From Nocardioides sp. CFH 31398 (lineage in GTDB: Bacteria; Actinomycetota; Actinomycetes; Propionibacteriales; Nocardioidaceae), in assembly GCF_022436705.1 (NCBI RefSeq), contig NZ_JAKUHT010000012.1, positions 124,001-188,000 of the forward strand: 64,000 bases of DNA, in the 5' to 3' direction. Shown here in pieces: positions 8,686 to 15,438 of this stretch; the first letter of the stretch is position 1; each line of letters begins with the position of its first letter. Below the pieces are notes generated by a model. It worked only from the letters and a program-made list of their open reading frames with translations. It did no database searches and was not told the origin of the DNA. Made by a program: the position numbers and the translations under genes.

Positions 8686-9167
8686 AGCAGACGGCGAAGG
8701 AGTACACCTTCAAGATCGTCGGCTGGGTGCTGCTGGTCGTCGGCGTGCTGGCGATCCCGCTGCCCGGCCCCGGGGCGCTCATCATCCTGCTCGCCGTCCT
8801 CGTGCTCGCCCAGCAGTACGAGTGGGCCGAGCGGCGCCTCGAGTCCGTCAAGCGGTGGGCCTTCAAGAGCGCAGCGGACGGCGTCCAGACCTGGCCCCGG
8901 ATCATCGCGTCCGCCTTCGGCGTGGTCTGGCTGATCGGCGTGGGCGTCTTCTGGATCGTCTCGCCCCCGGAGCCCTCCTGGTGGCCGTCGCAGCTCCCGG
9001 CCTGGACCTGGCTCCCCGGCGGTGCCGTCGCCGGCGGGACCCTGATCTTCTCCGGCGTCGTCGCGCTGGGGATCCTCGTCTACTCCTTCGTCAAGTTCCG
9101 CGGCGCCGACCACCCCGAGGCCGAGGCCGAGCAGAAGGTCGCGTCGGACACGACCCCTCCCGCGTAA
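8682..9167 (+). CDS. PGPGW-family membrane protein (TIGR02611-like)
   Basis: 161 residues. Two hydrophobic segments near the N-terminus flank IPLPGPGALIILLA, the signature of the PGPGW putative transmembrane family. Two more membrane segments follow (about 76-93 and 115-140). The tail is acidic. Function is not known for the family. No ribosome binding site of strength is visible before the ATG at 8682; instead its start overlaps the stop of a 9-codon frame (8656-8685), which suggests coupled translation. Neighbours are gndA upstream and a hypothetical gene downstream. Confidence 0.8.
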   Translation: MKQTAKEYTFKIVGWVLLVVGVLAIPLPGPGALIILLAVLVLAQQYEWAERRLESVKRWAFKSAADGVQTWPRIIASAFGVVWLIGVGVFWIVSPPEPSWWPSQLPAWTWLPGGAVAGGTLIFSGVVALGILVYSFVKFRGADHPEAEAEQKVASDTTPPA

Positions 9168-9193
9168 CGGTTCCGCAGGACCGCGTCTGCCGA

Positions 9194-9199
9194 TACCAT
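9194..9199 (+). promoter_or_regulatory. -10 element for the hypothetical gene at 9298
   Basis: TACCAT hexamer. A start site near 9206 would give a leader of about 90 nt that begins inside the hairpin at 9202-9248. Confidence 0.4.
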
Positions 9200-9201
9200 C
9201 G

Positions 9202-9248
9202 GTGGCCAGTCATCAACTTCCGCCGGCGACGGCGGACTCGCTGGCCAC
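9202..9248 (+). promoter_or_regulatory. Strong two-part hairpin in a 5' leader
   Basis: GTGGCCAG at 9202-9209 pairs perfectly with CTGGCCAC at 9241-9248, and inside it CCGCCG (9220-9225) pairs with CGGCGG (9230-9235) around GCGA. The structure sits at or just after the predicted transcription start and about 50 nt before the likely GTG start at 9298. It could be an mRNA-stability element, a protein-binding site or a terminator of the PGPGW gene. Confidence 0.5.
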
Positions 9249-9297
9249 TGCCGATGAACGTCGGGGGGACGGTGGCCTGAGGCCTGGGGGGGGCAGC

Positions 9298-10047
9298 GTG
9301 GCAAGGGCACTGAGCCATGCCCGCGGGACGACCGCGGACGTGGTGCATAGGACCGTGGAGGCACTGGGCGCCGCGCTCGGCGGGACGGCCGGCGTGCACG
9401 ACGCCGACGGCACCGGGGGATCCCCCGGCGACGTCCGGCTCGCCGTCGACCGCGACCGACCGCTCGACGACGTCGAACGGCAGCTCGTGGAGGCGGCCGC
9501 CGAGCTCGTGCGCAACGCGTTGCGCGCCGACCGTGAGGCGGCGCTCGCCGACGCGCTGGCCGACCTCGTCGACCGGACGCTGCCGGAGCTGGACGCCATG
9601 ATCGGCGCGACCGTCGAGGAGCGGCTCGTGAAGGTCGCCCGCGACGTCGGCGAGGTCATGGACGTGAAGGGTTGGTCCGTCCGGATCCTCAGCGAGTCGG
9701 AGTGGACGATGGTCGCCGACGAGAACCGTCGCGGACGCGTGCCCGACTCGATGACCGCCTGGCGCCCCTTCGACCCGCGGACCCTCGAGCTCGAGGAGGG
9801 CTCCGTGGTGGTCCGGCCCGGCGACGGCACCCCCGTCGCCGAGTCGCTGAGCCACTGCGGCCTCACCACGCTCCTGGGTGCCACCGGCTACGACCCCGAC
9901 GCCGTCTCGTGGACCGTGTGCATGGTCGGCGACGACGTGTCGGGCGACCTCGGCCCCGGTCGTACGGCGCTCGGCGCCCTGGTCCCGGCCGCCCTGGGCT
10001 TCCCGCTGCCACCGCGCAGCGGCGGGCTGCTGCGCTCGACGGGCTGA
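9298..10047 (+). CDS. Hypothetical protein, possible sensor-like domain
   Basis: 249 residues from the GTG at 9298; family not recognised. A GTG at 9202 is in frame but lies inside a leader hairpin, right after the predicted -10. The sequence is soluble-looking with an alpha-helical first 90 residues rich in Ala, Asp, Arg and Glu. A mixed alpha/beta part (about 105-235) contains WSVRILSESEWTMVADE and a VVVRPGDGTPVAESLSHCG stretch, reminiscent of GAF/PAS-type folds. No transmembrane segment, catalytic motif or DNA-binding helix is evident. It converges on the TadG-like gene, whose stop lies 4 bp beyond its own. Confidence 0.65.
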   Translation: MARALSHARGTTADVVHRTVEALGAALGGTAGVHDADGTGGSPGDVRLAVDRDRPLDDVERQLVEAAAELVRNALRADREAALADALADLVDRTLPELDAMIGATVEERLVKVARDVGEVMDVKGWSVRILSESEWTMVADENRRGRVPDSMTAWRPFDPRTLELEEGSVVVRPGDGTPVAESLSHCGLTTLLGATGYDPDAVSWTVCMVGDDVSGDLGPGRTALGALVPAALGFPLPPRSGGLLRSTG

Positions 10048-10051
10048 CGCG

Positions 10052-11839
10052 CTACTCGATCAGGCGGACCGGGTCGCCCTCCAGCGAGGCGTCCCAGGTG
10101 GTGAAGTCCGTGATGTTGCCGTTCTGCTTGACCTCGACCTTGAACCAGCACCCGGTGAGGACGGTCTCGTCACAGTCGTAGTCGGCCGGGATCGGGATCC
10201 TCATGCGCTGCACCTGACCGTCGTGGGTCGAGTGGGCGATGCGCGCCGCGCACCCCGTGAGGGCGGTGAAGTCCTGGTCGTTGATCGCACCCGTGCAGCC
10301 GGTCAACCCGGACCGGACCGACCCGGTCGCGTCGGCCGGCGGCTGCACCGTGGCCGAGCCCGTCGCGCTGGCGCCGTCCGCGACGTCGAAGAACTCGAAC
10401 GCGATGCTCTGACCGGCGGCCGCGGGCAGCACCCTCAGCAGGTTGAAGGAGGCCGTGCTGTCCGGGGTGTTCTGGAGCATGGGCATGCGCGACCAGCCCG
10501 ACACCGAGATCCCGGCCGCGGCGCTGCTGACGGCGCGGATGCCGAACGAGTTCGCGCCGAGCCCGAGGGCGGTCGTGTTGCCGCTCGTCGGTGCCGCCGT
10601 GACGAGGGAGTTGCCGGCGTAGACGATGGGCGGCCGGTTGTTGTTCGGCTCCGGCGTGCCGCCGAGCGCCACGTTCGTGCGCACCTGCAGGTAGTAGTCG
10701 CCCGTGCGGTTGGGGGTGAAGGTGCACAGCGGGTACCACTGGTGGAACGTCTTGGCCGTGTCGGGGTTGTACGACACCTGCGGCGTCCCGGTGTAGGTCG
10801 TGCCCGTGCCGCTGTTGTAGCGCAGGTTGTCCATGCTCGGCACGCCGTGGATGCCCCGGAACTGCTTCGTGCACCCGGAGATCGCGGCCCCCGCGGTGGG
10901 ATCCTGCTGCTCGTTCTGCTCCCGGAGCGCGAACGACGTGGTCACCGGGTTCGAGGTCGAGCTGGAGCCCGGATTGAGGTCGCCGCTGCAGTACACCGAG
11001 CTGCCCGTCGCGTACCGGGCGATCGCGTCCGTGGTCGTGTACGGGTTGATGCTGTTGCGGGGTGCCGCGGCCGGCATGGTCCCGCACGTCGCGCCGGTCG
11101 CGTAGTAGGCCGGGTCGAAGAGCTGCAGCGTGACCGGCACACCGACGGCCTCCGTCCCGATCTTGACCGCGAAGAAGTAGCCGTCCGGGTAGGTGGCCTC
11201 GGTGTTGCGGGACGTGCTCGTGTTGCAGCCGTACGTGCCGGTGCACGGCTGGGTGCTGTAGCGGTCGCCCTGTTGCTTGTTCGTCTGCGGGCCCTCGATG
11301 GCCGCCCAGAAGTACGGCCGGCTGCTGCAGACCGAGCGGTAGGCGCTGGGGATCACCGAGGTGGACGGGCCGGAGGTGGAGGACCCGCCGGGTGGCTCGT
11401 TCCCGAAGGTGTTGCACGGGCTGCCCATGGGAGCCGGGCTCGTGTAGTCGGCCACCGCCGAACGGGTGATCGTGGCGGTGTCGACGTCGATGGCCGCGCC
11501 GAACTGGTTGTCCACCGCGGTCGTGACGGTCACCCTCAGCTGACTGCGTCGCTCCCCGAACTCGACGGTCACCGTGGCGTTGCCCAGGTGCTCGTACCCG
11601 TTCAGCTCCGCACTGCGCCGGGCGGTCTCGGTCGCCCGGGGGAGGTTGTCGGGCAGGAAGATGACGCCAGCCAGGGCCGCGGCGTCCGCGGCGGTCTGCA
11701 CCCGCTCGGCCTCCACGTACCATCGGGCGACGTCGACACCGATGGCCGCGACGGCCATCAGGACCGACGAGATGAGGAGGGCCGCGACGATGGCGACGTA
11801 CCCGTCCTCGCCCCGGTTCCGCCGGACGGACGCCCTCAT
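10052..11839 (-). CDS. TadG-like Flp pilus assembly-related protein
   Basis: 595 residues. The N-terminus has a basic stretch, a membrane segment at about 14-37, then VDVARWYVEAERVQTAADAAALAG, the signature of the TadG-like Flp-pilus family. The remaining 500 or so residues are extracytoplasmic, rich in Ser, Thr, Asn and Gly with many Cys, and contain no recognisable enzymatic motif. The ATG at 11839 overlaps the stop of the TadE-like gene by 4 bp, so the two are coupled. The usual partners (tadA ATPase, tadB/C, flp pilin, cpaB) are absent from the window. It may be a surface or secreted protein that uses the Tad export route; role inferred only. Confidence 0.8.
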   Translation of the reverse strand: MRASVRRNRGEDGYVAIVAALLISSVLMAVAAIGVDVARWYVEAERVQTAADAAALAGVIFLPDNLPRATETARRSAELNGYEHLGNATVTVEFGERRSQLRVTVTTAVDNQFGAAIDVDTATITRSAVADYTSPAPMGSPCNTFGNEPPGGSSTSGPSTSVIPSAYRSVCSSRPYFWAAIEGPQTNKQQGDRYSTQPCTGTYGCNTSTSRNTEATYPDGYFFAVKIGTEAVGVPVTLQLFDPAYYATGATCGTMPAAAPRNSINPYTTTDAIARYATGSSVYCSGDLNPGSSSTSNPVTTSFALREQNEQQDPTAGAAISGCTKQFRGIHGVPSMDNLRYNSGTGTTYTGTPQVSYNPDTAKTFHQWYPLCTFTPNRTGDYYLQVRTNVALGGTPEPNNNRPPIVYAGNSLVTAAPTSGNTTALGLGANSFGIRAVSSAAAGISVSGWSRMPMLQNTPDSTASFNLLRVLPAAAGQSIAFEFFDVADGASATGSATVQPPADATGSVRSGLTGCTGAINDQDFTALTGCAARIAHSTHDGQVQRMRIPIPADYDCDETVLTGCWFKVEVKQNGNITDFTTWDASLEGDPVRLIE

Positions 11840-12459
11840 CCGCAGTTGTCCTCGAACGTCAGGGGCTCGAACGCCATGACCGCGTGGTCGTCGACCGCGA
11901 GGTCGTCCGGGAAGCCGGGCCACAGGTCGAGGCCCACCACCCACTCGTGCGTGGTGAGCAGTCGGACGCCGACGCGTGCCCCCTCGGTCGCGCAGACGGT
12001 GGTGGCGACCTCGTTCCAGTCACCACCGCCGTAGCGGAAGGCCAGCCGGGACGGGGACCAGACGAAGCGCACGCACTGGGCGTTGCAGGTCGCGCCCTCG
12101 AAGCTGGACCCGGTGCCGAGGAAGCCGCGGTCGTTGGCGTTGTAGATCCAGATCTCGTCGATCTGGTCGGTGGGGATCGCGGACCCGTTCGCCTGCATGG
12201 CGTCCGCGGCCAGTTGCGCGAAGCGGGGTGTCGACCCCGGCGCGCACGGGACCTCCCCGTCGCAGAGCGCCGGCCCGGCGTTGGGGGCGGCGGAGGCGAT
12301 CCGGGCGCCCACCCGCGTCGCTGAGGCGACGGCGACGTTGTCCTTCATCAGGAACGCCATCTCGATCATGCCGAAGACCAGCACCAGCAGGACCGGCATG
12401 ATCAGGGCAGCCTCGACCGCCGCCGCGCCCCGCTCGTCGCGGCGCCTGTGACCACGCAT
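11836..12459 (-). CDS. TadE-like pseudopilin-type protein
   Basis: 207 residues from the ATG at 12459. The type-IV-pilin-like N-terminus has DERGAAAVEAALIMPVLLVLVFG, where the RG-AAAVEAAL block with the conserved Glu identifies the TadE family, followed by a single membrane helix. The C-terminal extracytoplasmic part holds several Cys that could pair. The long upstream extension of the open frame is rejected because a purine-rich site (GAGGACGAGGGCGAG) lies just before this ATG. It is the first gene of a two-gene unit with the TadG-like gene and is divergent from the DUF4126-like gene across 175 bp. TadE proteins assist Flp pilus biogenesis; here the partner machinery is elsewhere or missing. 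Confidence 0.85.
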   Translation of the reverse strand: MRGHRRRDERGAAAVEAALIMPVLLVLVFGMIEMAFLMKDNVAVASATRVGARIASAAPNAGPALCDGEVPCAPGSTPRFAQLAADAMQANGSAIPTDQIDEIWIYNANDRGFLGTGSSFEGATCNAQCVRFVWSPSRLAFRYGGGDWNEVATTVCATEGARVGVRLLTTHEWVVGLDLWPGFPDDLAVDDHAVMAFEPLTFEDNCG

Positions 12460-12634
12460 CGTCGCTCGCCCTCGTCCTCGCACCTGACCTGCGAGAACCG
12501 TAGGTCCGCGAGGGCCCCGGCGAGGGCGGAATGGCGAATGTGGGGAGTACGGCAGGGTTGTGGCTGGGTCCGACCGGGGAACGGGGGGCCAGGCGGGGCC
12601 TCCGGGTCCCGGACGAGACCGAGGAGGAGTGGCG

Positions 12635-13576
12635 ATGACCGGAGCCGTACGACGGGGACTGCTGGCCGGAGCGGCGGGCACGACCGCGCTGAACGCCGTG
12701 ACCTACCTCGACATGGCCCTGAGGGGTCGCCCGGGGAGCGACCTGCCGGATCAGACGGTCGAGGGACTGATCGAGGCGGCCGGCGGGTCGATCTCCGGCT
12801 CGGGCTCGACGTACGAGGCCCGCCGGACCGCGTGGGGTGCCGTCGGCGGCATCGGCGCGGGGCTGGCGACCGGGGTGGTGGCGAGCGTCGCCCGCGGTGC
12901 CGGGGTCCGGCTGCCGTTCCTCGCGGCCGCCGCCGGGACCGGAGCGGTCGCGATGGCCGCCTCCGACGTCCCGGCCGCCCTCGTGGGGGCCACCGACCCG
13001 CGGCAGTGGGAGGTGGCCGACTGGGTGGCAGACGCCGTCCCCCACCTCGTCATGGGGGCCGTGACGGTGGCCGCCGTCCGTGCCCAGGACCCCGATCCGG
13101 CCCCCGAGGTGCACGTCGTCGACCTGACCAGGCCCGGCCGCGCCGGGCTCGGCCTGCTGACCCGGTCGTTCGCGCTCGGGACCGCCGCCGGCGCCCGCAC
13201 GTCGCTCGGTGTCGCCGGCCCGGTGCTGACCGGCAACCCGGGCCGTGCCGCCGGGACCGCGACGGTGCTCATGACCGTCGGCGAGATGGCCGCGGACAAG
13301 TCGCCGGTGGTGCCGAGCCGCCTCGACGACGGCGCGTTCTACGGGCGCGTCGGTGCCGGCGCGGCCGGCGCGCGCATGCTCGCCCGTCGCGAGGACGCCC
13401 GGACGCTGGGCCCCGTCGTCGCCGGGGGCCTCGGCGCGGCCGTCGGGTCGTTCGCCGGAGCCGGGTGGCGGTCCCGGGCGAGTGCCACCATGCCCAACTG
13501 GGCCGCCGGGCTCGTGGAGGACGCCGTCGCGGTCGGCCTGACCGCGCTCGCGTGCCGCAGGCGTCCGCGGCGCTGA
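12635..13576 (+). CDS. DUF4126-like membrane protein
   Basis: 313 residues from the ATG at 12635, which follows a strong GAGGAGGAG ribosome binding site. The C-terminal half (from about residue 178) carries SFALGTAAGARTSLGVAGP and later repeated Gly/Ala-rich hydrophobic segments, as in DUF4126 proteins. The N-terminal half has a separate Gly/Ala-rich hydrophobic region (AGAAGTTALNAVTYLDMALRG) followed by several membrane-like stretches. So this may be a fusion of two membrane domains. Function unknown. It is divergent from tadE and converges on the Gly/Pro-rich gene through a GC-rich hairpin region at about 13625-13680. Confidence 0.65.
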   Translation: MTGAVRRGLLAGAAGTTALNAVTYLDMALRGRPGSDLPDQTVEGLIEAAGGSISGSGSTYEARRTAWGAVGGIGAGLATGVVASVARGAGVRLPFLAAAAGTGAVAMAASDVPAALVGATDPRQWEVADWVADAVPHLVMGAVTVAAVRAQDPDPAPEVHVVDLTRPGRAGLGLLTRSFALGTAAGARTSLGVAGPVLTGNPGRAAGTATVLMTVGEMAADKSPVVPSRLDDGAFYGRVGAGAAGARMLARREDARTLGPVVAGGLGAAVGSFAGAGWRSRASATMPNWAAGLVEDAVAVGLTALACRRRPRR

Positions 13577-13624
13577 CCAGACGGCCCGGATCGAGCACGA
13601 CGGAGGCGAGGACCTGGCCCCCGG

Positions 13625-13680
13625 CACCCCTATGGGCCCCCGTGGGGGTTGGCGGGGGCCCGGCCCCCGGGGGCGCCACA
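13625..13680. terminator. GC-rich hairpin region between convergent genes
   Basis: Runs of CCCCCGTGGGGG and GGGGGCCCGGCCCCCGGGGG form overlapping hairpins in the 155-bp gap between the DUF4126-like gene and the Gly/Pro-rich gene, which face each other. There is no T tract. It is likely a shared transcription end. Confidence 0.45.
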
Positions 13681-13731
13681 ACCTTCCGCACCCCCATTGG
13701 TCTCGCCTCCGTTGCTGTTGCCGGGTGCCCG

Positions 13732-14328
13732 TCAGGTCTGGCGCGCGCCCGACGGCGACGCGTCGTCCTGCGGCGACTGCGGCGACTGCGGCGACTGCGG
13801 CGTCTCGGGGGCGTCCTCCGGCGCCTCCGGTGCGCCCTCGGGAGGCTCGGGCCTCTCGCCCCCGTCGTCCGGCGCGTCGTCCGGCGCGCCGTCCGGTGCG
13901 GCGTCCGGTGCGCCGGGACCACCCGGACCGATGCCGGGGCCACCGGGACCGCCGGGGCCATGCCCGCCGGGACCGCCGGGACCGCCGGGACCGCACGGGG
14001 CGTCACCCTCCTCGCCGCCCGGGGCGGCGGGGCCGGTCTCGGAGCTGTCGACGCCACGACCGGCGGCGCCGTCGTCGTCGGCCCGGTCGGCCAGGGCGGG
14101 CCCGCCGAGGCCGATCGCGAGACCGGCGAGGGCGCCGACCCCGACCCCGGCGGCGAGGCCGCTGCGCCAGGTCCGGCCCGGTCGGGAGGGGCGCCAGGAG
14201 CGCCAGGAGCGGCGTCCGGCGGACGCCGGGGCCGGGGTCTCGCCGGCGTCCGCCTCGAGGCGGGTCGTCTCCGCCTCGTCGCGCGGCAGGCGCTCGGTCG
14301 GGTGGTCGTCGGGGCGTTCGGTGCTCAT
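13732..14328 (-). CDS. Gly/Pro-rich (collagen-like) single-pass membrane protein
   Basis: 198 residues. The start is backed by an AGAGGAGAACC ribosome binding site. An Arg/Glu-rich cytoplasmic part (1-56) is followed by a membrane segment at about 57-80, then a collagen-like GPG/GGP tract at 111-141 preceded by a lone Cys112. After that comes an acidic Pro/Ala/Asp/Glu region (142-176) and a QSP triplet repeat (178-186), which is visible in the DNA as a 9-bp tandem repeat. No known family. It lies 36 bp after a small CvpA-like gene and opposite a two-component system whose sensor also carries a Gly/Pro-rich insert in its extracytoplasmic domain. A co-sensor or envelope-stress target role is an inference. 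Confidence 0.7.
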   Translation of the reverse strand: MSTERPDDHPTERLPRDEAETTRLEADAGETPAPASAGRRSWRSWRPSRPGRTWRSGLAAGVGVGALAGLAIGLGGPALADRADDDGAAGRGVDSSETGPAAPGGEEGDAPCGPGGPGGPGGHGPGGPGGPGIGPGGPGAPDAAPDGAPDDAPDDGGERPEPPEGAPEAPEDAPETPQSPQSPQSPQDDASPSGARQT

Positions 14329-14364
14329 GGTTCTCCTCTGGTGGGGACGGGACGGGCGGGAGGG

Positions 14365-14646
14365 TCAGCGCGAGGCGCTGTCGACCAGGTCCTCGGCCTC
14401 GCGCTGGGCGCGGGCGGGCACCGGGGCGACGTCGAGCAGGGCGGTGTCGCGGGCGACGCGGTCGGTCGGGCCGGGACCCCAGGTGGCGGTCGCGGCGACG
14501 GCCACCCAGGCGACGACGAGGGCGGCGACCGCTGCGCCGGCTCCGGCGAGGACGCCGCCGCCCCGTCGGAGCGCGCCCGCGAAGGCGAGCACGACGACGG
14601 CGACGACGAGCAGGTCGACCAGGGTGAGGTCAGCGGGAAGGTCCAT
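14365..14646 (-). CDS. Small CvpA-like membrane protein
   Basis: 93 residues from the ATG at 14646. LTLVDLLVVAVVVLAFAGALRRGGGVLAG resembles the first helix and Gly-rich turn of CvpA/colicin V production proteins, followed by a second helix (AAVAALVVAWVAVAA) and a short soluble tail ending near an Asp-Ser-Ala-Ser sequence. CvpA proteins are usually about 160 residues, so this is a short relative or only a look-alike. Its start is 22 bp from the left arm of the two-component operator (14670-14689), so it is probably controlled by the divergent response regulator. The Gly/Pro-rich gene follows on the same strand. Confidence 0.65.
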   Translation of the reverse strand: MDLPADLTLVDLLVVAVVVLAFAGALRRGGGVLAGAGAAVAALVVAWVAVAATATWGPGPTDRVARDTALLDVAPVPARAQREAEDLVDSASR

Positions 14647-14669
14647 GGCTCCGACGGTGGCGGCCGGAT

Positions 14670-14724
14670 CTGAAGGCGACCTCAAGACCACGCGCCGGCG
14701 CCCCGGTCTTCAGGTCCTCTTCAG
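14670..14724. promoter_or_regulatory. Inverted pair of 11-bp direct repeats: probable OmpR-type operator
   Basis: On the plus strand CTGAAG at 14670 and CTCAAG at 14681 are 11 bp apart. On the minus strand CTGAAG at 14724 and CTGAAG at 14713 are also 11 bp apart. The two 20-bp arms (14670-14689 and 14705-14724) are inverted copies matching at 17 of 20 bases, separated by 15 bp. Direct half-sites at 11-bp spacing are the usual target of OmpR/PhoB regulators. It lies in the 102-bp gap between the divergent CvpA-like gene and the response regulator. Confidence 0.65.
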
Positions 14725-14735
14725 CCCCGTCTCGG

Positions 14736-14741
14736 CACACT
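14736..14741 (+). promoter_or_regulatory. -10-like element of the response regulator gene
   Basis: CACACT ends 7 nt before the GTG at 14749. The operator's right arm ends 11 bp upstream of it, so a bound regulator would contact the -35 region. Confidence 0.35.
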
Positions 14742-14748
14742 GGTGCCC

Positions 14749-15438
14749 GTGCCCAGCCCCCGCCGCGCCGACGGACCGCGCCTGCTGCTCGTCGAGGACG
14801 ACGCCGCGATCCGGGAGTCCCTGGGCGCGGCGCTGCGGGCCGCCGGCTACGAGGTGCGCGCCCTGCCCGACGGCGAGGACCTCGAGACGGAGCTGGACGC
14901 CTGGCGGCCGGCGCTCGTCGTCCTCGACTGGATGCTGCCCGGCCGGGACGGACCGGCCCTGGTCGGCGTCGTCCACGCCCGCTCTGCCGCGGGCGTGGTC
15001 ATGCTGACGGCGCGGGAGGCGGTCAGCGACCGGCTGCGGGGCTTCGACGCCGGGGTCGACGACTACGTCTCGAAGCCGTTCGCGACGGAGGAGCTCATCG
15101 CCCGGATCCGCGCCGTCCTGCGGCGCCTGGGTGCGCTGCCGAGCACGGTGACGGTGGGTGACCTCGTGGTCGACCCGGACGGCGGCCGCGCGGACCGCGC
15201 CGGGCACCGCCTGCCGCTCACGGCGACGGAGTTCCGGCTCCTCTGCTTCCTGGCCGAGAACCGCGACCGCGTCCTGTCGCCCGCGCAGATCCTCACCCAG
15301 GTGTGGGGCTACGACGAGTACGCCGACAACCTCGTCCAGGTCCACGTCAGCGCTCTGCGCCGCAAGATCGAGGCCCACGGACCGCGCCTGCTGCACACCG
15401 AGCGGGGCCTCGGGTACGTGCTGCGGGCCGCCGGATGA
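14749..15438 (+). CDS. OmpR-family response regulator
   Basis: 229 residues. The receiver domain (about 10-125) has the acidic pair in LLVEDDAA, the phospho-acceptor Asp60 in VVLDWMLPG, Thr in MLTARE and Lys in DDYVSKPF. The C-terminal winged helix (about 135-228) ends with NLVQVHVSALRRKIE and the RGLGYVL wing. The GTG at 14749 is preferred to the GTG at 14743 by its spacing to the -10. Its stop overlaps the kinase start (ATGA). It likely binds the inverted operator at 14670-14724 and so controls itself and the divergent small membrane proteins. Closest to actinobacterial MprA/CutR-type regulators, but the exact orthologue is unclear. Confidence 0.93.
   Translation: MPSPRRADGPRLLLVEDDAAIRESLGAALRAAGYEVRALPDGEDLETELDAWRPALVVLDWMLPGRDGPALVGVVHARSAAGVVMLTAREAVSDRLRGFDAGVDDYVSKPFATEELIARIRAVLRRLGALPSTVTVGDLVVDPDGGRADRAGHRLPLTATEFRLLCFLAENRDRVLSPAQILTQVWGYDEYADNLVQVHVSALRRKIEAHGPRLLHTERGLGYVLRAAG

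Noticed and set aside
9202..9297. Upstream GTG start at 9202 for the hypothetical gene
   Set aside because: It falls in a leader hairpin immediately after the predicted -10; the GTG at 9298 is more plausible.
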